Notes under the pieces: model-generated | What the model was told of the DNA's origin: nothing | What the model saw: the letters and a program-made list of their open reading frames with translations, nothing else | Database searches by the model: none | Assembly (NCBI GenBank): GCA_964577205.1 | Contig: CAZNYG010000007.1 | Span: forward strand, 1 to 40,492 | Length of the DNA: 40,492 nucleotides | Reading direction: 5' to 3' | DNA from: CAZNYG01 sp964577205 | GTDB lineage: Bacteria > Elusimicrobiota > Endomicrobiia > Endomicrobiales > CAIRNS01 | In this document: piece by piece, positions 1 to 7,802 of the stretch | Layout of the letters: every line of letters begins with the position of its first letter | Numbering within the stretch: the stretch's first letter is position 1 | Position numbers and translations under genes: made by a program

Positions 1-161
1 TCAATGACGAGGACGGACAGGCGCTGATCGAATACGTCCTCATCGCGGCGATCCTCATTGCCGCTTCCTATGGGGCGCTCCGTCTTATTGCGGCTTTGTG
101 GCATTTGAAATTCGAGCGGACCGCCACTGCCCGTACAGGGTTGGCTGGCATGAGGCCTTAA
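1..161 (+). CDS. Pilin-like / TadE-like small protein, 5' end cut by window edge
   Basis: The reading frame is open from the window edge (codons from position 3) to TAA at 159-161. It carries the GQALIEYVLIAAI block followed by a hydrophobic helix, the layout of Flp pilins and TadE/F pseudopilins: a short charged head, a Gly-x4-Glu processing region, then a membrane helix. These are cut by the Tad prepilin peptidase (TadV/CpaA) and assembled into, or associated with, the pilus. Only about 52 residues are visible, and the tail after the helix is short. The stop overlaps the next ATG by one base (TAATG), so the genes are translationally coupled. It could be a second Flp pilin or a pseudopilin; the missing N-terminus prevents a decision. 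Confidence 0.6.
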   Translation, partial: NDEDGQALIEYVLIAAILIAASYGALRLIAALWHLKFERTATARTGLAGMRP

Positions 162-712
162 TGAACCCGCGGGATCCGGCCAAAGGACAGGCAATGATCG
201 AGACGCTCATCATCACCGTTATCATTACGGCGTTCATGTTCGCCGCGATGCAGCTCTGCGTCACAGTCATCGACGATATGACGGCTAATGAAGCGGCATT
301 CGCCTCCATGCGTGTCGTCTGCGTGGCTCCTTCCCGTGCCGTTCAGGAACGCGCAAATGAAGCCGCGAACCAATTACTCGGCTGGAACTTTTTCAGCGGA
401 AGGAACAATTTCTTGCCCTTCACAACGGAAGCCAGGGTCTGGAATGAAACGATCAACGGGCATCAGGAGATGAGAGACCATTCAGGCGTACAGATCAGGA
501 AGTTCACTACCGGCGTCCGGTACGCCGTCAGCGTCATGTTCCCTTCGCTTTTCCAGCCGTTCCACCATTTCACTTTTTTCAGCGGCGGAAATCCGATCCT
601 TGAACGGAGGGCCCGCGCGCGCATGGTACGATCGCCGGATGAAACATACTATTACCGCGCTTATCCGGGCGGACGCCCTTTTACCCGGGAACCCGATGAG
701 AATCAACAATAA
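161..712 (+). CDS. TadE-like pseudopilin/pilus assembly protein
   Basis: A 183-residue protein. The N-terminal segment contains GQAMIETLIITVIITAF, matching the TadE-type processing site and membrane helix, followed by about 150 mainly soluble residues that should face the periplasm. TadE-like proteins are minor pilin-like parts of the Tad (tight adherence) fibre machine. I chose ATG 161 because it overlaps the preceding stop codon, puts the processing motif about ten residues from the start, and avoids the longer in-frame extension that would run back into the preceding gene. The 3' end overlaps the next gene by 17 bases. The body of the protein is not recognisable, which is usual in this family. 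Confidence 0.7.
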   Translation: MNPRDPAKGQAMIETLIITVIITAFMFAAMQLCVTVIDDMTANEAAFASMRVVCVAPSRAVQERANEAANQLLGWNFFSGRNNFLPFTTEARVWNETINGHQEMRDHSGVQIRKFTTGVRYAVSVMFPSLFQPFHHFTFFSGGNPILERRARARMVRSPDETYYYRAYPGGRPFTREPDENQQ

Positions 713-1901
713 GGGGCAGGTGCTTCCCTATTATCTCATGACGATGATGGTACTTCTCGTCTGCTGGGCCATGCTCCTCAATATGGGGAAACTGCTCAAA
801 GACCGCATCGTGATGCAGAATGCCGCCGATAACGCGGCGTTATCCGTGGCCGTTTACCGCGCCCGGACCCTGAACCTGCTGGGGAAAGCGAACGAACTCA
901 TGGGGACTGTTCTCGCGTGCGGGGCTTTTCCGATGCTGGTCCCGCTCCCCACGTACGATATCAGGTATGTAGGCGGTTCCATCAGTAATTTCCCTTATCC
1001 TCTTTCGGATGTCCATTGCCGCGGCGGATTTGAGAACAGCGTTGATTACGCGGGAGTTAACCGCATCCGCTTTACCGTAAGAAGCCTCTCGAATTTTCAG
1101 AAAGCGCTGGTATGGGCTTATCCCGTGCAGTCGCTCGCCGTAGCGCAGTCCATCGGCAAACGGCAGGAATTGAACGCGTCAAATGAGCCTTCAGGCGCGG
1201 ACCGGGTACTGCTCATTCCGGGTCATCTGGCAGAAAGTCTGACGGAAGGCCTGGCTTCCCCGGAAGGCATATTCTCATCTCTTTCACCGGAACGGCTTCT
1301 TGGAGTCCGGCGCAACAGTTCGCGCATAACGTATTTCAAGACACGCAACATGGGTGCCACGGTGTCGCGTCATTACCATATCGTCCTTCCCGTCAAATGG
1401 ACGACTGAAGATGTTTCATGGTATGTAGCCGGCAACAAGTTCCACCAGCAGAAGATCGTCGCTCTCGCCGTGAAGGGCGGGAGTTCCGGTTCGAACGCCG
1501 GGTATCCGGTTTTCAGTTCGCTGCTGAACGTGTCATGGCCTTCTACAATGGCCGTTGCCGCGGCGGCGACATACAATACGAAAGGCAGCATGATCCCGGA
1601 GACGGACGGAACATGCACCGGTGTGCCGCAATGGCTGATGTGGACTGCCGCGGCTCTTGAATTAGGACAACTGCATAAAATGGCGCAGCTGGCGAAAGAT
1701 ATAAAGGCCATCCCGCTTCTGGGGCCGCCGGCCTCCCTCGCGCTTTCGGGATACACTATTTACTGTGCCGGCGAAACGGCTTATTATTCGACGAAAGCCC
1801 TTAAAGACGACCAGACACCTGTCTGGAAATACGAGCAGGCGGAACAGGGCGGCTGGGACGCCCATCTGGTACCTGTGGGGGACGGAGTGATACGGCATTG
1901 A
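696..1901 (+). CDS. TadG-like Flp pilus assembly protein
   Basis: A 401-residue protein starting at ATG 696. It begins with NKGQVLPYYLMTMMVLLVCW, a TadE/G-type head and single membrane helix, followed by NAADNAALSVAVYRARTLN, the typical stretch after the helix in putative TadG-like proteins. The rest is a long periplasmic region of unknown fold with another hydrophobic segment around residues 330-350. The longer upstream start would add 32 residues overlapping the previous gene and bury the helix, so I prefer 696. In known Tad systems TadG is membrane-anchored and required for pilus formation. The next gene begins inside the stop codon (TTGA). Confidence 0.65.
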   Translation: MRINNKGQVLPYYLMTMMVLLVCWAMLLNMGKLLKDRIVMQNAADNAALSVAVYRARTLNLLGKANELMGTVLACGAFPMLVPLPTYDIRYVGGSISNFPYPLSDVHCRGGFENSVDYAGVNRIRFTVRSLSNFQKALVWAYPVQSLAVAQSIGKRQELNASNEPSGADRVLLIPGHLAESLTEGLASPEGIFSSLSPERLLGVRRNSSRITYFKTRNMGATVSRHYHIVLPVKWTTEDVSWYVAGNKFHQQKIVALAVKGGSSGSNAGYPVFSSLLNVSWPSTMAVAAAATYNTKGSMIPETDGTCTGVPQWLMWTAAALELGQLHKMAQLAKDIKAIPLLGPPASLALSGYTIYCAGETAYYSTKALKDDQTPVWKYEQAEQGGWDAHLVPVGDGVIRH

Positions 1902-2419
1902 AGAACGATCGCGGTCAGGCTCTTGTCGAAAGCATGCTGCTGCTTCCGGTCATTGTCATGATATTCCTCGGCATCGTATGGTTCTCCCGCGTGCTGCTCA
2001 CGCGGCAGCAGCTGATCGTTGCCGCGCGCTACGGCACGGACATGATCGCCATGACGACGCTGAGCGAACAGGAGATCCGCGCCGAAATACGGAACTTTCT
2101 CTGTCACAGGTGGAACGAAGGACGGATCCTCGATTCGAGCCGGTTGAATGACGGGAACATCATCGTGACGATAAACGATTTCCCCGAGATCGATCTCAGC
2201 ATCCCCGCGCTGATAAGGGAACCGCGGGCCCTCGCGCGCCTGGTTGAGCAGATGGGCAATCCGCTGGGAAACGTTTCTTCGGTAGATCTTCGTTACGAAT
2301 ATGATGTCCCGGCGATATTTCGTTTCACGGGAAAGAATAAGCTTGTCGTGACGGGCCGTTCGGAGGTGCTTTCGGGCACCGGATGCCGCGGCCGCGGCCA
2401 TTCGAGAAGCACACGTTAA
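1898..2419 (+). CDS. TadE-like pseudopilin
   Basis: A 173-residue protein that starts with TTG overlapping the stop of the previous gene (TTGA, 1898-1901). The N-terminus is KNDRGQALVESMLLLPVIVM, a textbook TadE processing motif with Gly-x4-Glu and a hydrophobic helix. A soluble region of about 140 residues follows. This is the second full TadE-like protein of the operon. The C-terminal tail is Arg/Gly/Ser-rich and not informative. The TTG start is supported by the overlap and by the position of the motif; no better start lies downstream before the helix. Confidence 0.7.
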   Translation: MKNDRGQALVESMLLLPVIVMIFLGIVWFSRVLLTRQQLIVAARYGTDMIAMTTLSEQEIRAEIRNFLCHRWNEGRILDSSRLNDGNIIVTINDFPEIDLSIPALIREPRALARLVEQMGNPLGNVSSVDLRYEYDVPAIFRFTGKNKLVVTGRSEVLSGTGCRGRGHSRSTR

Positions 2420-2453
2420 TACACGCTCTGCGAGCGACTGCGAGGTGAAACAC

Positions 2454-2639
2454 ATGATACGTTCATTCATTAAAGACGAAGAAGGACAGGGCATGGTGGA
2501 GTATATTCTCATCATCGCCGCCGTATCCCTTATCGTTCTTGTCGGGGCGAAAGTCTTCGGAGGCAAGGTTAAGGAATTGTTCACCGATGCGGGCGACAAG
2601 ATCGAAAAGGAGGGCAATGCCATGAACAATGCGCGATAA
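2454..2639 (+). CDS. flp: Flp-type major pilin
   Basis: A 61-residue protein of the Flp class: a short charged leader (MIRSFIKDEEGQG), the MVEYILIIAAVSLIVL helix with the conserved Glu-Tyr pair right after the processing glycine, and a short charged C-terminus. Flp is the main structural subunit of Tad pili; the leader is removed by the Tad prepilin peptidase. I chose ATG 2454 over GTG 2445 because GAGGTG at 2442-2447 then sits 6 bases upstream as a ribosome binding site. The motif is nearly the same as in the truncated protein at the left window edge, so the operon may carry two pilin genes. Confidence 0.8.
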   Translation: MIRSFIKDEEGQGMVEYILIIAAVSLIVLVGAKVFGGKVKELFTDAGDKIEKEGNAMNNAR

Positions 2640-2707
2640 CCGCCGAATGGATATCGCGCGCCGCGGGGAAGTTCTGTTTAGACCGCTTTTCCGCGGCAGG
2701 AGGCAGC

Positions 2708-3574
2708 ATGAAGAGACCGATGACCATTGCCATACTGTGCGGTATCGTCACCGCGCTGTGCGTGGCATTGTATCTGAATTCACTGGAGTACACATACCGC
2801 AAAGGCGCCCAGAAAATGAAAGTGCTGGTGGCAAAACAGTATATCGGCCAGGGCGAGATGATCGACGCATCGATGGTAGAGGAGCGGGCGGTCCCCAAAG
2901 AATATATCCAGCCGCGGGCGATCGCGGCGATAAAGGAACTGACCGGCCCGGAAGGCCGTCCGGTCTTCATGGCCGTCGTCCCCGTTGAAAAAGGGGAACA
3001 GCTTGCTGCAGCCCGGCTTGCAACGATCGGTACGGATACCGGTATCGCGAGCCTTATCCCGGATGAACACCGCGCCATTACGCTGCTGTGCGACCTGCAG
3101 CTGGTAAACGGTATCATTCGCCCGGGCAACCGCGTCGACACGATAGGCGTCTTTTCATACGAGGACGCCGACAGGAACCCAAGGGAAGGGGCGTTCACCG
3201 TTCTTCAGGGGTCACTGGTGCTTGCGGTCGGCAGATCGGTCCTTGGCATGGGCCGTCCCGGTCTCAACGACAGAGCGAAAGAGCCCGTGCCGGATGAAAG
3301 CCTTGTTCCCGTCTCGTTATCCGTCACGCCGGAAGAAGCGGTAAAAGTGACGCTCGCGGCGGAAAAAGGAACGATCCGTTTCGCTCTGAGACCCGTGGGG
3401 GACACCGTTATTCAGGATATCCGGGGAATAAAGCTTCAGGATATCGCTCGCGACATGAACGTCACCGTCCGTCAGGTACCGCAGACTGAGCCCCGGAAAC
3501 CGGCGGATTCGCCGGAAGCCCGGCAGAAACAGCGGGAAGTCATGGACCTGCTGAAAAAATATCAGTCCAGATAG
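2708..3574 (+). CDS. cpaB: Flp pilus assembly protein CpaB/RcpC
   Basis: A 288-residue protein with an N-terminal membrane helix (about residues 5-20), then KMKVLVAKQYIGQGEMIDASMV, the start of a SAF (antifreeze/flagellar FlgA-like) domain, and a C-terminal RcpC/CpaB domain that includes HRAITLLCDLQLVNGIIRPGNRVD. CpaB acts in the periplasm with the outer-membrane secretin of the Tad system; some members bind peptidoglycan or affect pilin modification. A strong ribosome binding site (AGGAGG) lies just before the ATG. The gene sits between flp and the ATPase gene, its usual place. The secretin normally found next to it is not present in the window. Confidence 0.85.
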   Translation: MKRPMTIAILCGIVTALCVALYLNSLEYTYRKGAQKMKVLVAKQYIGQGEMIDASMVEERAVPKEYIQPRAIAAIKELTGPEGRPVFMAVVPVEKGEQLAAARLATIGTDTGIASLIPDEHRAITLLCDLQLVNGIIRPGNRVDTIGVFSYEDADRNPREGAFTVLQGSLVLAVGRSVLGMGRPGLNDRAKEPVPDESLVPVSLSVTPEEAVKVTLAAEKGTIRFALRPVGDTVIQDIRGIKLQDIARDMNVTVRQVPQTEPRKPADSPEARQKQREVMDLLKKYQSR

Positions 3575-3587
3575 CCAGAGGAATTGT

Positions 3588-5651
3588 ATGGGTGGAATAA
3601 TAACTGTGATCGGCGCGTCAGAACATCTTTCGGGAGCGATTTTTTCCATCAACCTCTCGGCAGTGATGGCAGCGCATACCCGGGAACGCACCGTGTACAT
3701 AGGCGCGGACCGTGACTATTCAGGATCCGGAGATCTGATGCCGGAGGGCGCCGCGGTCAGATACCTGGAAGATCTCATGCCGCTGGCCGGAAAAATTGAC
3801 GACAAAATGCTCAGGGGGTATTTCCCGTCCGATGAGAGCGCTCTTTCCGCAGTGCTTTTCCGCACGCCTGACAGGGAGCACCCATGCCCCCTTTCTCCTG
3901 TGATCGATCTTCTGGCGCGTTGTTTCGATCACGTGATCCTCAACGCGCCCTCGCCTCATGACCCGGACTTTGCCGAAGTTTTAGCGGCAGGCGACTGCCG
4001 TATTATCCTTTCCGGCAATGATATCTTTTCCCTTAGCCGCGCGAGGACAGTGCTGCGGCTGGCGGGCCGGCTGCATCTTCCTTACGCGAACATGAAAAGC
4101 ATCGTAACCGGACCTGTGCAGCAGGATACGATGGTGCCGGATGAGATCCTTCGTTCCTCGCTTGAAGGAGAGCCGTTCGCTTTACTCCCGGTAGATCCCG
4201 GACACATGGCAAGCGCGGCCAATCGACGCGTTCCAGCGGCTTTCCTGTATCCGGACTCCCCATTTACTTTAAGTTTGAAAGAAATATCGGCACGCCTTGC
4301 CGCAGAAAACAACCGGGCTCCGCGCGATCCAAAGTCCGTCTCACCCGGCCAGGCGCCGTCATCCCGTCGCGATGAACGGGACCTCATCCGGCTGAAAGAG
4401 AGACTTCATCACCGGCTGGTGGAAGCCTGCCGTGAAAGATCTATAGATCCTGTCCACTCAGGGAACGGCGAAGACGCGAAGGAAAAAGGCCGCGGGATAC
4501 TGCAGGAAATAGTGGCGAGAGAGGTCAACGGCCTTTCTCAGGATGAACGGCATACGATCATCACCGAGATCCTGGACGAAGCCTTCGGCCTGGGATGCCT
4601 TGAGTCGCTGCTGAAGGACCCGGCAATCACCGAAATAATGATCAATGGCCCCGAACGTATTTATATCGAAAAAAAGGGAAAGATCGCGCCCGTTCCCGCC
4701 AGGTTTACCTCGTCCACGCAACTGCGCACCGTCATAGACCGTATCGTATCCCCGCTGGGCAGGCGGGTTGACGAATCGTCCCCGATCGTCGACGCACGTC
4801 TTGCGGACGGTTCCCGGGTCAACGTCATAATCCCTCCCGTATCGCTGTCCGGCATAGTCATGACCATACGGAAATTCTCCGATAATAAGCTGACGATGGA
4901 TGACCTTATCGGATATGATTCGCTTTCCGGCGACATGGCATCATTCCTTGCAGTGTGCGTCCGCATGCGAAAGAACATCCTGATCTCGGGCGGGACGGGA
5001 TCGGGTAAAACGACGCTCCTGAACATCCTGTCGGGGTACATCCCCGGAGACGAACGGATCGTTACCATCGAAGACGCCGCTGAATTAAGGCTGCCGCAGC
5101 CCCATGTGGTTTCACTCGAATCGCGTCCGCCTTCGGTGGAAGGCACGGGCGCCATCCCGATCCGCCGCCTGGTGATCAATGCCCTGCGCATGAGGCCCGA
5201 CCGAATAGTGGTGGGGGAATGCCGGGGAGGGGAAACACTGGACATGCTTCAGGCAATGAATACCGGACACGACGGTTCTCTGACCACCATTCACGCGAAC
5301 ACGCCGCGCGACAGCATTTCCCGCATGATAACGCTCGCGATGATGGCCGGCACCGAACTCCCTGAACGGTCGATACGCGAACAGATAGCAGCCGCGATAC
5401 ATATCATCGTGCAGGTGAGCCGCATGCCCGACGGGTCGCGCAAAATAGTGGATGTATCCGAGGTAACCGGTTCAACCACACATGAGCCGGGATCAACACC
5501 GCTGTTCCGTTTCGAGCAGACCGGCATACGCGATACCGGAGTGACAGGGCATTTTACCGCGTGCGGAACGCTGCCTTCATTCTTCGACGCGGCAAGCGTC
5601 CACGGGTTCACGCTCGAAGCTGATATTTTCCAAAGGAGTCCGCGACAGTGA
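3588..5651 (+). CDS. Fused TadZ-TadA: CpaE-like domain plus CpaF secretion ATPase
   Basis: A 687-residue protein with two parts. Residues 1 to about 235 resemble the CpaE/TadZ (ParA/MinD-like) fold: ITVIGASEHLSG at the loop position, DHVILNAPSPHDP at the Walker-B-like strand, and a region like that of TadZ after it. The loop has no lysine where MinD/ParA proteins have GKGGxGKT, so ATP binding by this part is doubtful. Residues about 300-640 are a CpaF/TadA hexameric ATPase with Walker A GGTGSGKT at 468-475, RIVTIEDAAEL, RMRPDRIVVGECRGGE (Walker B/Asp-Glu region) and a TTIHANTPRDS His box. TadA powers pilus assembly at the inner membrane; TadZ positions it at the pole. The two are usually separate genes. 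GTG of tadB overlaps the stop. Confidence 0.85.
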   Translation: MGGIITVIGASEHLSGAIFSINLSAVMAAHTRERTVYIGADRDYSGSGDLMPEGAAVRYLEDLMPLAGKIDDKMLRGYFPSDESALSAVLFRTPDREHPCPLSPVIDLLARCFDHVILNAPSPHDPDFAEVLAAGDCRIILSGNDIFSLSRARTVLRLAGRLHLPYANMKSIVTGPVQQDTMVPDEILRSSLEGEPFALLPVDPGHMASAANRRVPAAFLYPDSPFTLSLKEISARLAAENNRAPRDPKSVSPGQAPSSRRDERDLIRLKERLHHRLVEACRERSIDPVHSGNGEDAKEKGRGILQEIVAREVNGLSQDERHTIITEILDEAFGLGCLESLLKDPAITEIMINGPERIYIEKKGKIAPVPARFTSSTQLRTVIDRIVSPLGRRVDESSPIVDARLADGSRVNVIIPPVSLSGIVMTIRKFSDNKLTMDDLIGYDSLSGDMASFLAVCVRMRKNILISGGTGSGKTTLLNILSGYIPGDERIVTIEDAAELRLPQPHVVSLESRPPSVEGTGAIPIRRLVINALRMRPDRIVVGECRGGETLDMLQAMNTGHDGSLTTIHANTPRDSISRMITLAMMAGTELPERSIREQIAAAIHIIVQVSRMPDGSRKIVDVSEVTGSTTHEPGSTPLFRFEQTGIRDTGVTGHFTACGTLPSFFDAASVHGFTLEADIFQRSPRQ

Positions 5652-6535
5652 TACCAGTGCTCTTTCTTGTCCTCGTGTCATTATCCGCCGGAGCGGCGGT
5701 GTTCTTTATATTTTTCGCGGTTCTCCCGCGGCCTTCCGTCGTACCTGAACAAAAAACGACCGGAACACGAATTTCACTGAATCTTCGCTACATGAAAGAA
5801 CGGCTCCGGGGATTCGACAGGCTGCTTTCGCAGGACCACCGCTCGCGGCCGGCCCGGCGCGTTCGCTGCGTGGCGGGTATCGCCATCGCGGTCATGGTTT
5901 TTATCGCTGGAGGGAATCTGTTCTTCGCATTGATGGCCGGCGCCGGCACATACGCGGTTATCGGCTGGCGGTACGGCCGGAAAAAGGAAAAGGCATGCCG
6001 CGAATTCGATGATCAGCTCATCGAAGCCCTCGGCATGATCGCGACCGCGGTACGCAGCGGCCAATCCCTTTTGCAGGCGCTTGAGAACATGGTCAAAGAA
6101 AGCCGGCCTCCGCTTGCCCCCCTGTTCGCCGAAGCGCTTGCCAGGACACGGCTCGGGATACCTCTGAGCGAATCTCTTGACGATCTGACCGGAAAAGCTG
6201 GAAGCAACGAACTGCGGATCGCGGTAAACGCCATACTGCTCGCGAGGGAAACGGGCGGTAATCTTGGCGAGATCATGCTCAGCATCGCGGAAACAATGCG
6301 CGTACGCAAAAAAATAAAAGGAAAGATAGAAACTCTCACTGCTCAGGGCAAGGCATCCGGGATCATCATGAGCCTCGTGCCGGTCATGCTTCTGATACTT
6401 TTAACCCTTATTGAGCCGAAATTATACGGCCTCCTGTTTTCCACGCTGGCGGGCAACATCATGCTCTGTATAGCTTTTCTCATGATCGCCTGCGGCGCGT
6501 TTTTCATTAAAAAGATCACTTCTATCGATTTTTAA
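5648..6535 (+). CDS. tadB: Tad pilus inner-membrane platform protein TadB
   Basis: A 295-residue membrane protein with helices near residues 3-25, 78-112, 235-255 and 262-285, and a cytoplasmic type II secretion F (GspF) domain between them; the stretch EALGMIATAVRSGQSLLQAL is characteristic. TadB and TadC form the platform on which the TadA ATPase acts. GTG start at 5648 overlaps the TGA of the fused ATPase gene (GTGA). The length is normal for TadB. It is followed 11 bases later by tadC. Confidence 0.85.
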   Translation: MIPVLFLVLVSLSAGAAVFFIFFAVLPRPSVVPEQKTTGTRISLNLRYMKERLRGFDRLLSQDHRSRPARRVRCVAGIAIAVMVFIAGGNLFFALMAGAGTYAVIGWRYGRKKEKACREFDDQLIEALGMIATAVRSGQSLLQALENMVKESRPPLAPLFAEALARTRLGIPLSESLDDLTGKAGSNELRIAVNAILLARETGGNLGEIMLSIAETMRVRKKIKGKIETLTAQGKASGIIMSLVPVMLLILLTLIEPKLYGLLFSTLAGNIMLCIAFLMIACGAFFIKKITSIDF

Positions 6536-6546
6536 AGGGAGGTGTC

Positions 6547-7446
6547 ATGCTTATCGCAGCATTGGCCGCGATCATCCTGAGCGGGATCGCGGGCGGGGTC
6601 ATTGCCTTCTCCTGCCTGGGACTACTGCAACGATTACGCCTGGAAAAGAAGCTGAAACCGATTGTTTCCCTGCACGCCGTTCCAAAACGCGGAGTGACCG
6701 GGGATATCCTTTTTATCGCCGAAAAAACAGGGAAATATATTCAAAAGAACATCCGTCTGCGTTTCATGGACACTCTCGCGCGTGACATCTCGCTCAAACT
6801 CACCCTTCTGGGCGGGCCCTATGAGAGAATAGCCGCGCACACGGTCATCGGCATCGGCGTCATCGCGGGCTTCATTGCCGCCCTGATCGCCGCGGCCGCC
6901 GCGGAGATCTACAACCCTTTCCTGCTGTTCATCATTGCCGCGGGCGCCGCCGCGCTTCCGTATCTTTTCCTTAAGGAAAAAGGAGAGGCTCGGCACCGGG
7001 CGCTGTTCCGCCAGATACCCGACCTTCTGGACCTGCTCATACTGATGATCGAAGCCGGCCTCGATTTTACCGCCGCGTTGAACCGGATCATAGCCGCCGA
7101 AAAAGGCCCGCTGATCGATGAGTTCAGACGGACGCACCAGCAGATACAACTGGGGAAACCGCGAGCGGAAGCGTATGCCGCGATGGCGGAACGCGTACGC
7201 TATTTACCGTTGACGACGGTACTTAACGCGCTGACCCTTTCTTTCAGGACGGGCGGCAGCATCACCCCGACGCTGAGGACGCTTGCCGAACAGTTCCGTG
7301 CCGAACGTTTTCAACGCGCGGAGAAAACCGCGATGGAAGCGCCCCTCAAACTGATGGTCCCGCTGGTACTGCTTATATTCCCTACCGTTTTCATCATCCT
7401 TTTCGGCCCCATCTTACTTTCATTCCTTTACGGCAACGGGTTTTAA
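6547..7446 (+). CDS. tadC: Tad pilus inner-membrane platform protein TadC
   Basis: A 299-residue membrane protein with the same GspF-type architecture as TadB: an N-terminal helix, a central helix pair (about residues 98-140), a cytoplasmic domain with LLDLLILMIEAGLDFTAALN, and a C-terminal helix. The order TadB then TadC is standard. A GGGAGG ribosome binding site lies before the ATG. It is the last gene of the Tad operon here; a terminator hairpin follows at 7616-7643. The peptide LLIEAGLD-like block is a good family marker. Confidence 0.85.
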   Translation: MLIAALAAIILSGIAGGVIAFSCLGLLQRLRLEKKLKPIVSLHAVPKRGVTGDILFIAEKTGKYIQKNIRLRFMDTLARDISLKLTLLGGPYERIAAHTVIGIGVIAGFIAALIAAAAAEIYNPFLLFIIAAGAAALPYLFLKEKGEARHRALFRQIPDLLDLLILMIEAGLDFTAALNRIIAAEKGPLIDEFRRTHQQIQLGKPRAEAYAAMAERVRYLPLTTVLNALTLSFRTGGSITPTLRTLAEQFRAERFQRAEKTAMEAPLKLMVPLVLLIFPTVFIILFGPILLSFLYGNGF

Positions 7447-7454
7447 ACAAGATG

Positions 7455-7566
7455 CTGGACGCTGGATACAAGATATTTGGGAAAGACAAAGGCGATTGTC
7501 AGAGCGGAAGAATTGCATTATTTCAGTTTGCCTTGTAGTAACTATTGTCTTGCATCCAGCGTCCTG
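7455..7566. repeat. Intergenic element bounded by inverted CTGGA-type words
   Basis: The left arm 7455-7473 and the right arm 7548-7566 are inverted copies of each other, matching at 17 of 19 positions. Both are built from the words CTGGA(C/T) and GGATAC. The 74 bases between them code for nothing I can see; a small internal hairpin with GACAA/TTGTC arms is present. The same words return at 26521-26730. It lies directly after the tadC stop codon. Confidence 0.6.
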
Positions 7567-7615
7567 TATCCCCTCTCTCCTTTCTCCTCTCCCGGTTGTT
7601 GCCGTAAAAAAAAGA

Positions 7616-7643
7616 CCCCTTCCTCGGGGGGATGAGGAAGGGG
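7616..7643. terminator. Bidirectional intrinsic terminator between tadC and the PAS sensor gene
   Basis: A perfect 10-bp stem (CCCCTTCCTC at 7616-7625 with GAGGAAGGGG at 7634-7643) closes an 8-base loop. On the plus strand it is followed by a short T-run (7647-7650); on the minus strand the eight A at 7606-7613 give a strong U-tract. It therefore suits the end of both convergent units, the Tad operon and the minus-strand sensor gene. Confidence 0.8.
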
Positions 7644-7650
7644 AGCTTTT

Positions 7651-7802
7651 ATCATGCGAATTAATCACAACACTCCGACACGCCATCAGGTGTTGTTCAC
7701 AACCACATAACAAGTATACAACAAAGTTATAGAATCTGTGGGGAATCCGTGTGAAAGAGTTGTAAACGAAATTAAACGAGTGCCACAAGCGGGAAAGCGG
7801 GA
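7651..7802. other. Non-coding AT-richer stretch, nothing recognised
   Basis: About 150 bases between the terminator and the end of the minus-strand sensor gene. It would be the 3' untranslated part of the sensor transcript. I see short hairpins (AACAC/GTGTT arms at about 7670-7695; GTGCC/GGCAC arms at about 7780-7815) and a phrase resembling a weak DnaA box (TGTGGGGAA), but no gene and no convincing site. Confidence 0.4.

Noticed and set aside
2629..2988. A 119-residue frame overlapping flp and cpaB
   Set aside because: Arg/Gly-rich shadow of cpaB in another frame, without a family match.
7651..7802. A possible replication origin, because of the AT-richness and TGTGGGGAA
   Set aside because: Only one weak DnaA-box-like word, no cluster, and no dnaA, dnaN or gidA gene nearby.
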